Source of the DNA: Methylobacterium sp. J-078
GTDB lineage: Bacteria > Pseudomonadota > Alphaproteobacteria > Rhizobiales > Beijerinckiaceae
Reading direction: 5' to 3'
Assembly (NCBI RefSeq): GCF_022829285.1
Contig: NZ_JAKSYI010000024.1
Span: forward strand, 16,617-80,616
DNA length: 64,000 bases
Below are positions 7,900-17,448 of the stretch, piece after piece. The notes below the pieces were generated by a model, which was not told where the DNA came from, ran no database searches, and was given only the letters and a program-made list of their open reading frames with translations. Position numbers and translations under genes: made by a program. Positions within the stretch are counted from its first letter, which is position 1. The number at the start of each line of letters is the position of its first letter.

Positions 7900-9810
7900 A
7901 TGATGAAAATCACAGGCCTGAACCGCTCGCTCGGCGGTGCCATCGCCATCATCGCGCTCGTCGCGGTGCTCGGCAGCGGCGCGGTCCTCGCGACGCTGGG
8001 CCAGCTCCAGTCGGCCATCGACGCCCGCGGCCGCTCGAACCTCATCATACGCGCCCTCGACGCCTTTCGCGTCTCCATGCTGAACCAGGAGACCGGCCTG
8101 CGCGGGTATCTCCTCACCGGCAGGGAGGACAGCCTCGAACCCTACCGCATGGGCAAGCCTGCCTTCGAGGAAGCCACGGAACGGCTGCACGCCCTGATCG
8201 GCGAGGACCACATGCGCCAGGGCTGGCTCGCCGAGGCCGAGAAGGCGGCCCGGGCCTGGCAGGCGGAGGTCGGCGAGCCGGCCATGCGCCGCATGTCAGA
8301 TCCGGCCACCCGCGCCGAAGCGGTCCGGATCGAGGGCGACGGCACGGGCAAGGCCTACTTCGATGCTTTCCGGACGAAGCTTCAGGCCATCCAGGACGAG
8401 GAGGAGCGCCTGCGCGAGGTCAATGGGAAGCGCCTCGCCCAAGCCCGCAGCATCGCCGCCATCGTATCCTGGGGCGGCACCCTGCTCACGCTCCTGATCT
8501 GCGCCGGCATCGGCGTCATCGTACGCCGCAGGATCGTCGCTCCCCTGCATCGACTGGCGGAGGCGATGCGCCGCCTCGCCCGACGTGACCTCGAAACGGA
8601 AGTGCCGGGCACTGGACAGCGCGACGAGGTCGGGGCGATGGCGCGGGCCGTTCAGGTCTTCAAGGAGGGGCTGATCGAGCTCAACCGGACCTCGCTCCTG
8701 CGGGCGACCGCCGATACGCTCCCGGCCATGGTCGGCTACGTCGATGCCCAACGGCGTGTCGGCTTCCTGAACGGCGAGTTCGAGCGCTGGTTCGACCTGC
8801 AGGTCGAGGACGTCTCCCAGGTCGATGGCAGGCCCCTGGCACAGGTCTTCGCGAGCCAACCGTTCCCTGGCACTGGCCGCGAGCTGGAGACCGCCTTCGC
8901 CGGCACCGAGACCCGCTTCGAACACCGGCTTGCCCGACGCGGCCTAGGGCGTCGAGACCTGGAGGCGTTCTACCGTCCACACCTCGGACCCGACGGGGCG
9001 GTGCTGGGGGTGGTCACGCTCTTGACCGACATCACCGAGCGCAAGGCCCTGGAACGCCGCCTCGCCCTGCACGCGCGGGACCTGCGCCGCACCAACGAGG
9101 AACTGGAGCAGTTCGCCTACGTGGCCTCGCACGACCTCAAGGCACCCCTGCGCGGCATCGAGAACCTCGTGACCTGGATCGAGGAGGACCTGGAAGAGGT
9201 CCTTACGGCTGACACTCGGACCAACATGGACCTTCTGAAGAGTCGGGTCCGGCGTTTGGAAAGCCTGCTCGACGACCTGCTGGCTTACTCCCGGGCCGGT
9301 CGCGGCGACGTAGCCACCGAGCAGGTGGACACGAAGGCGTTGGTCGAGGAACTCGTCGGCCTGATCAGCCCGCCCGAGGGGTTCAGCATCGTGGCGGGGG
9401 ACGGCATGCCGACGTTGGATGCCGCTCGCGCGCCACTGACACAAGCGTTCCAGAACCTCATCGGCAACGCGATCAAGCACCATGACCATCCGGCGGACGG
9501 ACAAGTCTGGGTCGATGCGACCTCTGCAGACGGTATGGTAGAGTTCACCGTGACGGACGATGGCGCTGGTATTCCCGAGCAGTTCCGTGAACGGGTGTTC
9601 GGCATGTTCCAGACCTTGAAGCCCCGCGACGAGGTCGAGGGCAGCGGCATGGGTCTGGCCATCGTCAAGAAGCTGGTCGAGCGCCAGGGCGGCAAGGTCT
9701 GGCTCGGCGAGGGCCGGAACGGGCGCGGCCTCTCGGTCCACTTCACCTGGCCCAATTCCACGAAGGAAACCGATGATGGCACCGACCGTGAACCTGCTGC
9801 TCGTCGATGA
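7900..9810 (+). CDS. CHASE3-HAMP-PAS sensor histidine kinase
   Basis: 636 residues from ATG 7900 (an upstream in-frame ATG at 7840 would add 20 residues with no hydrophobic character). TM1 about 10-32, a periplasmic CHASE3-like helical domain (NQETGLRGYLLTG is its hallmark), TM2 about 190-212, HAMP (to about 265), a PAS domain (about 275-385), a phytochrome-type HisKA domain (FAYVASHDLKAPLRG, His near 411) and HATPase_c (GSGMGLAIVKKLVERQGGKV). This kinase type usually signals to Rcp1-like single-domain regulators, and such a gene follows with a 38-bp overlap. The input ligand of the CHASE3 domain is unknown. Confidence 0.9.
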   Translation: MMKITGLNRSLGGAIAIIALVAVLGSGAVLATLGQLQSAIDARGRSNLIIRALDAFRVSMLNQETGLRGYLLTGREDSLEPYRMGKPAFEEATERLHALIGEDHMRQGWLAEAEKAARAWQAEVGEPAMRRMSDPATRAEAVRIEGDGTGKAYFDAFRTKLQAIQDEEERLREVNGKRLAQARSIAAIVSWGGTLLTLLICAGIGVIVRRRIVAPLHRLAEAMRRLARRDLETEVPGTGQRDEVGAMARAVQVFKEGLIELNRTSLLRATADTLPAMVGYVDAQRRVGFLNGEFERWFDLQVEDVSQVDGRPLAQVFASQPFPGTGRELETAFAGTETRFEHRLARRGLGRRDLEAFYRPHLGPDGAVLGVVTLLTDITERKALERRLALHARDLRRTNEELEQFAYVASHDLKAPLRGIENLVTWIEEDLEEVLTADTRTNMDLLKSRVRRLESLLDDLLAYSRAGRGDVATEQVDTKALVEELVGLISPPEGFSIVAGDGMPTLDAARAPLTQAFQNLIGNAIKHHDHPADGQVWVDATSADGMVEFTVTDDGAGIPEQFRERVFGMFQTLKPRDEVEGSGMGLAIVKKLVERQGGKVWLGEGRNGRGLSVHFTWPNSTKETDDGTDREPAARR

Positions 9811-10201
9811 CGACGAGGTCGACGTCCAGGGACTGAAGCGCGCCTTCAACAAGAGCAAGATCGCCAACCCTATCACTGTGGCGCGCGACGGCATCGAGGC
9901 GCTGGAGATCCTGCGCGGCGAGAACGGCAAGACCAAGCTCCCCAAGCCGCACCTGATCCTGCTCGACCTCAACATGCCGCGCATGAACGGCATCGAGTTC
10001 CTGGAGGCTCTGCGGGCCGACGAGGACCTGAAGAGCGCGCTCGTGTTCATGGTGACGACCTCGAAGGCCGAGGAGGACAAGGCGCGCGCCTACGGGCACC
10101 ACGTGGCCGGCTACATCGTCAAGCAGGACCCGGCCAACACCTTCATGCAGGCGGTCTCGCTGCTGGAGCATTATTGGAAGATCGTCGAGTTTCCCGAATA
10201 G
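9773..10201 (+). CDS. Rcp1-like single-domain response regulator
   Basis: 142 residues forming one receiver domain: acidic pocket VDDDEVD (residues 11-17), acceptor Asp65 in LLDLNMPRMNG, switch Thr in VTTSKAEED and Lys in YIVKQ. The wording MPRMNGIEFLEALR and the C-terminal EHYWKIVEFPE tail match the cyanobacterial Rcp1/phytochrome-associated group. It overlaps the end of the upstream kinase by 38 bp and has AAGGA before the ATG, which implies translational coupling. With no output domain it should act through protein contact or phosphotransfer, probably to the REC-kinase that follows. Confidence 0.92.
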   Translation: MMAPTVNLLLVDDDEVDVQGLKRAFNKSKIANPITVARDGIEALEILRGENGKTKLPKPHLILLDLNMPRMNGIEFLEALRADEDLKSALVFMVTTSKAEEDKARAYGHHVAGYIVKQDPANTFMQAVSLLEHYWKIVEFPE

Positions 10202-10224
10202 CCCAGCCCGGAGCCGACACGACG

Positions 10225-11385
10225 ATGCCGACGCGCATCCTTCTCATCGACGACGACCAGGTCGACCGCACGGCGGTGCGTCGAGCGCTGGCGAAGTCTG
10301 GCCTGGCGCACGAGCTGACCGAGGCGCCGGACGGCACCTCCGGGCTCAGGATTGCCGAGGGGCGTGCCTTCGACTGCGTGCTGCTGGATTACCGCCTGCC
10401 CGACGTCGACACCTTCGAACTGCTCGCCACGCTGCTGTCCCCGGCCGGAGGCAACCAGGCGGTGCTGATGCTGACGGGCGAGGACGACCCGGACATCGCC
10501 TTCCGGTTGATGCGGGCCGGGGCGCTCGATTACCTGTCCAAGGGCGAGGCGACGCCTTCGAGCCTGGCGCGGGCGATCCGCTACGCCAAGGCACGCCGCG
10601 AGTTCCTGGCCGAGCTGAGCACGGCGCGGCGCGAGGCCGAGGCCAAGTCGCAGGAGCTCGACATCCTGAACCAGCAGAAATCGCTGCTGTTCTCGATCAT
10701 CGCCCATGACCTGCGCAATCCGTTTCAGGCGCTCCTCGGTCTATCGGACGTCCTCGGAAAGGCGGTGACGGAACGCGATCACCCGACCATCGAGCGCCGT
10801 GCCCGGGGCATCCAGGAAGCGGCGGCCCAAGCCTACGGCCTGATGGAGGGCCTGTTCGCCTGGGCGAGCCTGCAGATGGACACCATCGCGGTGACGCTCG
10901 GCGACGTCGACTTGGAAGATGTGACCGAGGAGGTCCTCAAGGGGGCATCCGAGAATGCGGACGACAAGGGGCTCAGCCTCAAGGCGGATTGCGCCGGGCT
11001 ATGCGTGACGGCTCACCGAGACATGCTCGCGGCCGTCCTGCGCAACCTCGTAAGCAACGCGGTCAAGTTCACGCTTCCGGAGGGCACCATCGCGGTGACG
11101 GCCCGGGCCCTTGGGGAAGACGTCGAGATATCGGTTTCCGACACCGGGGTCGGTATGGCTCCCGACAAGGTCGCCGACCTGTTCCGGCTCGACCGACGCA
11201 GCACCACCAATGGCACCGCCGGCGAGCGGGGAAGCGGCCTCGGCCTCCTGCTCTGTCGTGACCTCGTCGAACGCCAAGGCGGCACGCTGACGGTCATGAG
11301 CGTGCCCGACCAGGGCACAACCTTCAGCTTCCGGCTCCCGGTAACCGCGACCGAGGACCGGTCCCTTCCGCTTACCGCAGCCTGA
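10225..11385 (+). CDS. Receiver-histidine kinase (REC-HisKA-HATPase)
   Basis: 386 residues from the ATG at 10225. An N-terminal receiver (residues 1-120; IDDDQVDRTAVRRAL, acceptor Asp55 in LLDYRLPDVDT) is joined by a coiled coil (about 125-150) to HisKA (His161 in IIAHDLRNPFQ) and HATPase_c (NLVSNAVKFT; GSGLGLLLCRDLVERQGG). A receiver at the N terminus means kinase activity is set by phosphorylation from another kinase. It is the third gene of the run from 7900, 23 bp after the single-domain regulator, so a kinase to regulator to receiver-kinase relay is likely. No transmembrane segment. Confidence 0.9.
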   Translation: MPTRILLIDDDQVDRTAVRRALAKSGLAHELTEAPDGTSGLRIAEGRAFDCVLLDYRLPDVDTFELLATLLSPAGGNQAVLMLTGEDDPDIAFRLMRAGALDYLSKGEATPSSLARAIRYAKARREFLAELSTARREAEAKSQELDILNQQKSLLFSIIAHDLRNPFQALLGLSDVLGKAVTERDHPTIERRARGIQEAAAQAYGLMEGLFAWASLQMDTIAVTLGDVDLEDVTEEVLKGASENADDKGLSLKADCAGLCVTAHRDMLAAVLRNLVSNAVKFTLPEGTIAVTARALGEDVEISVSDTGVGMAPDKVADLFRLDRRSTTNGTAGERGSGLGLLLCRDLVERQGGTLTVMSVPDQGTTFSFRLPVTATEDRSLPLTAA

Positions 11386-11610
11386 CCCCTCACCCGATTG
11401 GGTCGGGTTCCCTCCGGGAATGGGATGTCCGGCGCCCAAGGTTCCCTGATCGAGCGGAGACCGGAGCACATGCCGCGGTCCAAACCCCCCGCTTCTTCAT
11501 CGTCCGCTTCCCCGAACCTAGCCGGGGGACTCGTGCGGCGAGGTGCCCGGCGGCGCACCCCGGGCCGCTCTCGCCAAGTTCGTGAGACATCCTTCGCCCA
11601 TGCATGCGCC

Positions 11611-12891
11611 TCAGGCAGGTTCGAGCGGAATCTCCAAGGTGCAAACGAGGCCGTCCGACTCGAACAGCATGCGCACCTCTCCCCCAAGCTCGTTGGCCAC
11701 GCCCCTCTCGATCATCCGGCTGCCGAAGCCTCGCCGGGTCGGGGGCAGCACCGGTGGGCCACCCGCCTCCTGCCAGCGCAGCCTGAGGCGTTGCATAGCT
11801 TCGGGTGAAGCTCCGACGGCGTCGAACGCTGCCCAAGATATCGTCACGGTGCCGGTCTCGTTCGACAAGGCCCCGTACTTGGACGCGTTCGTCGTGAGCT
11901 CATGCAGCATCATCGACAGCGCCAGCGCGCACCGCGGCACCACGCGTACGGGCTCGCCGTCCCAGCGGCAGCGTTGCGCAAGGGCATTGTGGAGGCTCAG
12001 CGCGTCCTGCACCAGCCGGCCGAGGTCGGCGCTTTCCCACTTCTCGGCAGTGAGCACGTCGTGCGCCTTGGCCAGAGCGATGAGGCGCGCCGTAATGGCA
12101 TCCCGTGCCTCCTGCAGGGAGACCGCCGACCGCAGCGTCTGCGTCGTGAAGGCCTGAACCGTGGCGAGCGTGTTCTTCACCCGATGATTGAGCTCATGGA
12201 TGAGGATCTGCTGGTGCTCGCTGGCAAGCTGCGCTTCGGTGAGGTCCCGTAGGATTTTCAGGAAGCCCGTCAGACCGCCTGCCTCGTCACGCATCGGCAT
12301 CATGAGGCCGTTGGCCCAGAACCGTCCGCCGTCCTTGCGCAGGTGCCAGCGGTCGTCGTCGGCCCGCCCCTCGGTGACGGCCAGCCGCATCTCCTCCTCG
12401 GCGATGGCGTCGTCATTGTCCTCGGGCGTGAAGATGACGTTCACCGGCTGGCCGATGGCCTCCCCCTCGTCCCACCCGAGCAGGTTCTCCGCTCCGGTGT
12501 TCCATCTGGTGATGCGCCCGGAAAGATCCAAGGTGAAGATGGCGTAGTCCCTGGCGCTCTCGACGGCGAGGCGATAGCGGGCCTCGCTCAGTCCGAGCGA
12601 TACGAGGCGTGCCGTCATGTCGACGAGGGATCGCTTGCATTCGGCCAGGCGTGTCTCCGCAAGCGCCAGGGCAGCCCGGCCCTCGGAAATCTCACGTTCC
12701 TGCTCCGTGACGGTCGAAGGCGACTCTGCGACCCCACGCCGGACAGATTCGTCGAGGGCACGCCTCAGACGAGCGATCTCCGCTTCGAGCGCGGCGTTCC
12801 AGACTTGGAGTGAAGGCTCCGAACCCTCGGCCCTCTTCAAGCCGGGGCTCCCGTCGACGCGAGAAGGAGGGATGGATCCTGCACAATGCAT
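11611..12891 (-). CDS. PAS-HWE sensor histidine kinase
   Basis: 426 residues, soluble. An N-terminal coiled coil (about 30-100), one PAS domain (about 105-220; YAIFTLDLSGRITRWN, WHLRKDGGRFWANG) and an HWE/HisKA_2 kinase region: HELNHRVKNTLATVQ (phospho-accepting His236), HELTTNASKYGAL and the late RLRWQEAGGPPV block ending in GFGSRMIERGVA. This family is common in alphaproteobacteria and often feeds the general stress (PhyR) response, but no phyR or nepR is present here. The gene is convergent with the relay operon ending at 11385. A small ORF upstream overlaps its start, so the true start could lie slightly downstream. Confidence 0.88.
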   Translation of the reverse strand: MHCAGSIPPSRVDGSPGLKRAEGSEPSLQVWNAALEAEIARLRRALDESVRRGVAESPSTVTEQEREISEGRAALALAETRLAECKRSLVDMTARLVSLGLSEARYRLAVESARDYAIFTLDLSGRITRWNTGAENLLGWDEGEAIGQPVNVIFTPEDNDDAIAEEEMRLAVTEGRADDDRWHLRKDGGRFWANGLMMPMRDEAGGLTGFLKILRDLTEAQLASEHQQILIHELNHRVKNTLATVQAFTTQTLRSAVSLQEARDAITARLIALAKAHDVLTAEKWESADLGRLVQDALSLHNALAQRCRWDGEPVRVVPRCALALSMMLHELTTNASKYGALSNETGTVTISWAAFDAVGASPEAMQRLRLRWQEAGGPPVLPPTRRGFGSRMIERGVANELGGEVRMLFESDGLVCTLEIPLEPA

Positions 12892-13178
12892 ACCGGCGAA
12901 GCCGAATCGAAGTGCGACGATGGGTTGGCGTCAACGTTCGTGAACTCGGGCCCCCCTCCCACGAAGGAAAGCCCCCTCGTCGCCCTTATTGAGGGTTTGG
13001 AAGCATCCCGCACGACGATGGTCGGTTCGGTCGCGATGTCAACGATGGATGGCTCTCCGCATGTCGGCAGGTGAGAGCGTCGGACATCCCCACGCTCGGC
13101 GGAGAGGCCGGTGCCCTCGACCGAACCCTGGACGATGGTGAGCCGCTCGTCGTGCGTATCGAAGGTCGTGCGTGCCAT
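12837..13178 (-). CDS. Hypothetical protein upstream of HWE kinase
   Basis: 113 codons from an ATG at 13178 with GGGAG about 5 nt upstream (MARTTFDTHDERLT). No domain recognised and no signal peptide or membrane helix. Its 3' end overlaps the annotated start of the HWE kinase by about 55 bp, which would fit coupling, or may mean one of the two starts is wrong. Composition is less biased than a typical shadow frame, but evidence is only the ribosome site and position. Confidence 0.35.
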   Translation of the reverse strand: MARTTFDTHDERLTIVQGSVEGTGLSAERGDVRRSHLPTCGEPSIVDIATEPTIVVRDASKPSIRATRGLSFVGGGPEFTNVDANPSSHFDSASPVCIVQDPSLLLASTGAPA

Positions 13179-13434
13179 GTCGCTCCCCGCGTGGATCAGG
13201 CGGGAGCACATCGAACTCTCAGGCGCCGACGCCCAGAAACAGTGGCCAGCGATTGAATCGATATACGTCCTAATCTGCGCAGAACAATAACCGATCTTGG
13301 ATTAAAGCCCGATGGACATCCATTCCTAAAATAAAAGTTCGTATTTCTGAATTATGATCGGAACTTCTTGGAGCTTAAGATCTTAACCTTGACCGTAGCA
13401 GAGCTCCGCTCGATTTACGGTAGCGAGGCAAATC

Positions 13435-13668
13435 GTGGCCATATTGGATCCCATTACCGGAAAACGCGTCTCGGTCGAGAGCATGACGCCGGCGCATCCG
13501 CGCAACGGACGACAGGCTGCGCCCAGGCATCGCGTCGAGGAACAGCCGGCAATCAGGCCCAAGGGCGAGGCCAGGGATAATCGAACGCTCTGCTTAGGCA
13601 GCTACAATCCCGCCGTCGAAGCGGGACCTTCAACGCAAATCCTTTTTACATTTAATAAGTTTCTCTAA
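13435..13668 (+). CDS. Possible small hypothetical protein
   Basis: 77 codons beginning at a GTG (residues 1-13 VAILDPITGKRVS if read literally) with a GAGG-like ribosome site 8 nt upstream. No recognised domain. It lies in an AT-richer stretch (13260-13720) between the HWE kinase block and the PRC-barrel gene. The last 20 codons are AT-rich and probably near random. Only weak support. Confidence 0.3.
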   Translation: MAILDPITGKRVSVESMTPAHPRNGRQAAPRHRVEEQPAIRPKGEARDNRTLCLGSYNPAVEAGPSTQILFTFNKFL

Positions 13669-13722
13669 TAAAAAACTATTTAGTACTAATTTGCTCCGGC
13701 GATATTATAGACCAGGCTCTTG

Positions 13723-14454
13723 ATGAACCCCCTTCAATTCGTTGTCGCCGCCTCATTCCTTTGCACGCTTGGGGGCGGTGCCGCCCTTGCCGAGTGTCAG
13801 ATTGCGGATGCCAAGCTTGAGGAGGCCATCCTGCAACGGCCCGACCTTCACGGGCCCGCCAATCGGCAGACCGTAAAGGATCTTCGGAGCCTGCGGGATG
13901 CGGCGTTCACGCTATGGTCCTACGGGCGCCATACGGATTGCGAGCGTCTGATGGCCAACATCCGAGAACTGATCGCGGGGCCTGCGATGACCAGCCTGGG
14001 CGACAATGACGAGGATGCGGCCGAGGAGCAGATGGCGGCGCGGGACCCGAAGGTCCGTCGGGGGGCGACGGAAGGCCGGCGCGACCAAAAGGGCGCCTTG
14101 CCGCTCGTCGATGTCGACGGTCTCGTCCTTGGGTTGAGGGCGGACCAGATCGTCGGTGCGGAGGTTCGCAGCTCCGACGACCGGATCGTCGGAGAGGTCA
14201 GGAACGTCATCTTCGGGAGCAAGGACCGCCGGGATTACGCCATCGTCGCCTCGGGTGGCTTCTTCACCCCCGGCAAGGACAGCATCGTCGTGCCGATCCG
14301 TTCCCTCAAGGTGACGGAGGAGCGAGATAGCTTCTTTCTCCCCCTTCCGGATTCCGAGATCAAAAGCATCCCCCGCATGCCGGACAAGGATTACCAGTGG
14401 CTCTCCGACGAGGCCTGGCGCAATCGAAACGACGCCCTGTTCGTAAGACGATGA
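13723..14454 (+). CDS. Exported PRC-barrel domain protein
   Basis: 243 residues from the ATG at 13723 (the TTG just before it is also in frame). Residues 1-24 form a signal peptide (VVAASFLCTLGGGAALA-E). The middle is helical and charged. Residues about 145-215 form a PRC-barrel domain: QIVGAEVRSSDDRIVGEV, then YAIVASGGFFTPGKDS and VVPIRSLKV. Exported PRC-barrel proteins are frequent in Methylobacterium and related rhizobia. Their function is poorly known; they are thought to be small beta-barrel adaptor modules. Monocistronic or co-transcribed with the c-di-GMP gene that follows 188 bp later. Confidence 0.8.
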   Translation: MNPLQFVVAASFLCTLGGGAALAECQIADAKLEEAILQRPDLHGPANRQTVKDLRSLRDAAFTLWSYGRHTDCERLMANIRELIAGPAMTSLGDNDEDAAEEQMAARDPKVRRGATEGRRDQKGALPLVDVDGLVLGLRADQIVGAEVRSSDDRIVGEVRNVIFGSKDRRDYAIVASGGFFTPGKDSIVVPIRSLKVTEERDSFFLPLPDSEIKSIPRMPDKDYQWLSDEAWRNRNDALFVRR

Positions 14455-14642
14455 CACCGTGAATGGCCGGAAGCGGGAAGTCGTGCGCCGCCGTGGAATC
14501 GTCCGTTCGCGACGCCGGTGCAAATCGGTCTGACCTGGGTCGGGACGTCCGTTCCAGGCCTACGATCTTCCAGAGCGACCCCGGCAGTATCAAGGATCGG
14601 TTAACTCGCCATCGGCGAGACATCACGTTTAGTTTTTCGAAG

Positions 14643-17279
14643 ATGGTGGATCGCCCGATCCTGGAGTTTACGCCGAGGGACATCGCCTTGTTGCGCCCCG
14701 CCAACGAAACCGAGCGCCTTGCCGCCCTGCGCGACCTGAACATCCTCGATACCGCACCGGAGGCTCAGTTCGACGCGATCTGCCGAACGGCCAGGGTCCT
14801 GTTCGGAACGCCAATCGCGCTGGTCTCGCTCCTCGATGAGGACCGGCAGTGGTTCAAGGCGCGTTGCGGCCTGAGCGACCATGGGACCTCTCGGGACGTC
14901 GCGTTCTGCGACCATACCATCCAGGCTGATGAGGTCCTCGTCGTCGAGGATGCGCGGGAGGATGCGCGGTTCAGGACGAACCCCCTGGTCACGGGGGAGC
15001 CACGAATCCGTTTCTATGCCGGCGCGCCGCTGATCCTGAGGTCCGGCATCCGGGTCGGATCGCTCTGCATCATCGATACAAAGCCGCGACGCTTCTCGAC
15101 CGAGCAGGCCAACCAACTTCGCGACCTGGCCGAGGTCGTAACCGCGAACCTGCGCGTCTACCAGGATCGGACCGAGCATCGTCGCGTGGCGGCGACGCTC
15201 GCGGATACCGACGATGCCCTGCGCGACGCAAAAACCCGCTACGCCTCGCTTGCCGATGCCCTGCCGCAGATGGTCTGGACCGTCTCGCCCGAAAAACGCG
15301 TCACCGCCTACAGGAACGCAAGCTTCCGCACCTACTACGGCGAGACTGAAAGGTCGGGCGAGCGAGCTCACAGCCGCAACCATCCGGGCGACGTCGAGCG
15401 CATGTCTAGCGCCTGGGAGTCCGCGGTTTCGGGCAAGCAAGCCTTCGAGCTCGAAGGTCGCCTCAGGCGGCATGACGGGGACTACCGCTGGCACCGAATC
15501 GTCATGATCCCCCTCCAGCGCAACGGAGAGGTGATCGAGTGGCTCGGTACGGCGCTCGATATAGACCACATCATCGCGGCACAGAACGCGCTGAAGGCGA
15601 CCGGAGATCTCCTGCGTCTCGCCCAGGAGGCGGCCGAGGCGGGCATCTGGGAGTGGGACATGCGCGACGACGTCGTCCGGCTCTCGCCGATGAGCGCCCG
15701 CATGCACAACCTTCCGATCCCGGTCGGCCAGGACGCGATGGAGATCCCGCTGGCCGATTGGAAGGCGCAGGTCCATCCCGACGACCTTCCCGGGGTCTGG
15801 GACGAGGTCAAGCGAGCCATCGCGGACCGGTCCACGTACAGCTGCGAGTTCCGCGTCGCCAACCCTACCGTTCCGGCCGAGCCACGATGGATGCAGTCCT
15901 TCGGACGCATGCTCGACGACGAGACCGGCGAGCCCGCCCGCTGCGTCGGCCTTCAGATCGACATCACGGATCGAAAGGTCTCCGAGGCGCGCATCGCCCA
16001 CGTCGCGAGCCACGACAGCCTCACCGACCTGCCCAATCGCATGGTCTTCCACGCCACCCTCGAAAGATGCCTCGCGGATATCGGAAACGGTCCAGCCGCG
16101 TTGCTCTGCCTGGATCTCGACCGCTTCAAGACAGTCAACGACACACTCGGACACCATGCCGGGGACGGACTGCTGCGGGTCGTCGCCGACCGCTTGAGGG
16201 ACTCGGTCGGGAATGACGGCGTCATCGCTCGCCTTGGTGGGGACGAGTTTGCGATCATCCTGCCGGGGACCGTGCTTGAGGACGCGCAAGCGCTCGCACG
16301 GACCGTCATCGACGCCATAGGCCAGCCCATCCATCTCGGCAGCCAGGTCGTGACCATCGGCGCGAGCGTCGGGATCGCGCACGCACCGGAGCATGGACTG
16401 GAGGTGGACCTCCTGCATCGCCACGCCGACCTTGCCCTCTATCGGGCCAAGGCCGCCGGACGGAACAGCTTCCAAGTCTACACCCAGGGAATGGACGAAG
16501 CGCTGGAGGACCGGAACAAGCTTGAGTTCGACATGCATCTGGCCCATCGGAAGGGTGAGTTCCGGCTGCATTACCAGCCCGTCGTCGCGCTGGCGGACGG
16601 GCAGGTCCGTGCCTTCGAGGCCCTGATGCGCTGGCCGCATCCGACCCGCGGGATGGTCTCGCCGGCCGAGTTCATCCCAATCGCCGAGGAGACCGGCCTG
16701 GTGGTTCCCCTCGGAGCGTGGGCCCTGGAGGAGGCTTGCCGCTTCGCCGCGTCGTGGCCGATCCAGGCGCGCATCGCCGTCAACGTATCGGCGGTCCAGT
16801 TCCAGCAGCCCGGCCTCGAAGCGGCCGTCGCGAACGCCCTCGCTGTCTCCGGTCTGGCGGCCGACAGGCTCGAACTGGAGATCACGGAAAGCCTGATGAT
16901 CCAGGACGGCGACGCGGTCATCGCCTGCCTGCACAGGCTGAGGTCCGTCGGCGTGCGGATCGCACTGGACGATTTCGGGACGGGGTACTCCAGCCTGAGT
17001 TACCTGCGGCGATTCCCCTTCGACAAGATCAAGATCGACCGGTCGTTCGTACGCGAGATCGACGACCTCGACGCACAGGCCATCGTCCGCGCCGTGGTCA
17101 GCATCGGCGAGCGTCTGGGGACCGCGATCACCGCCGAGGGGGTCGAGACGGAGGATCAGCTCGCCCTCGTGACCCAGACGGGCTGCACGGAGGTCCAGGG
17201 CTACCTCTTCGGTCGACCGATGACGCCCGAGCAGGCCCTGGCTTTCATGAGGGAGCAAACGCCTCGGAAGGCGGCGTGA
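14643..17279 (+). CDS. GAF-PAS-PAS-GGDEF-EAL cyclic-di-GMP protein
   Basis: 878 residues from the ATG at 14643 (MVDRPILEFTPRD). An in-frame ATG at 14463 would add 60 residues without family character. GAF about 20-170 (ALRDLNILDTAPEAQFD), PAS about 195-320 and 330-455, GGDEF about 465-620 with intact RLGGDEF (near 531) but no obvious RxxD inhibitory site in front, and EAL about 630-870 with FEALMRW (near 658), the DDFGTGYSSL loop and the KIDRSF motif. Both catalytic sites look intact, so it could both make and degrade c-di-GMP, with the EAL half probably dominant when the GGDEF half senses GTP. Its GAF domain is of the same type as that of the left-edge kinase. Soluble. Confidence 0.9.
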   Translation: MVDRPILEFTPRDIALLRPANETERLAALRDLNILDTAPEAQFDAICRTARVLFGTPIALVSLLDEDRQWFKARCGLSDHGTSRDVAFCDHTIQADEVLVVEDAREDARFRTNPLVTGEPRIRFYAGAPLILRSGIRVGSLCIIDTKPRRFSTEQANQLRDLAEVVTANLRVYQDRTEHRRVAATLADTDDALRDAKTRYASLADALPQMVWTVSPEKRVTAYRNASFRTYYGETERSGERAHSRNHPGDVERMSSAWESAVSGKQAFELEGRLRRHDGDYRWHRIVMIPLQRNGEVIEWLGTALDIDHIIAAQNALKATGDLLRLAQEAAEAGIWEWDMRDDVVRLSPMSARMHNLPIPVGQDAMEIPLADWKAQVHPDDLPGVWDEVKRAIADRSTYSCEFRVANPTVPAEPRWMQSFGRMLDDETGEPARCVGLQIDITDRKVSEARIAHVASHDSLTDLPNRMVFHATLERCLADIGNGPAALLCLDLDRFKTVNDTLGHHAGDGLLRVVADRLRDSVGNDGVIARLGGDEFAIILPGTVLEDAQALARTVIDAIGQPIHLGSQVVTIGASVGIAHAPEHGLEVDLLHRHADLALYRAKAAGRNSFQVYTQGMDEALEDRNKLEFDMHLAHRKGEFRLHYQPVVALADGQVRAFEALMRWPHPTRGMVSPAEFIPIAEETGLVVPLGAWALEEACRFAASWPIQARIAVNVSAVQFQQPGLEAAVANALAVSGLAADRLELEITESLMIQDGDAVIACLHRLRSVGVRIALDDFGTGYSSLSYLRRFPFDKIKIDRSFVREIDDLDAQAIVRAVVSIGERLGTAITAEGVETEDQLALVTQTGCTEVQGYLFGRPMTPEQALAFMREQTPRKAA

Positions 17280-17448
17280 GGCCGTACCTGTGCAGGTTCG
17301 CCTGAAGGTGCAGGATGCCAGGTAAGCCTACAGAAAGCGTTAGCCACAAACTGTTTGGGAAACCTTCCCGTCGATTTGCGCAAAGGCCCGTTAGGCCTTG
17401 GCCTGCCATATACCAAGCAACGAGAAACGTGATCGGGAGTAGCTGTCG

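Noticed and set aside
14601..17258. 885-codon minus-strand open frame
   Set aside because: Exact antisense of the GAF-PAS-GGDEF-EAL gene, with no ribosome site and no domain.
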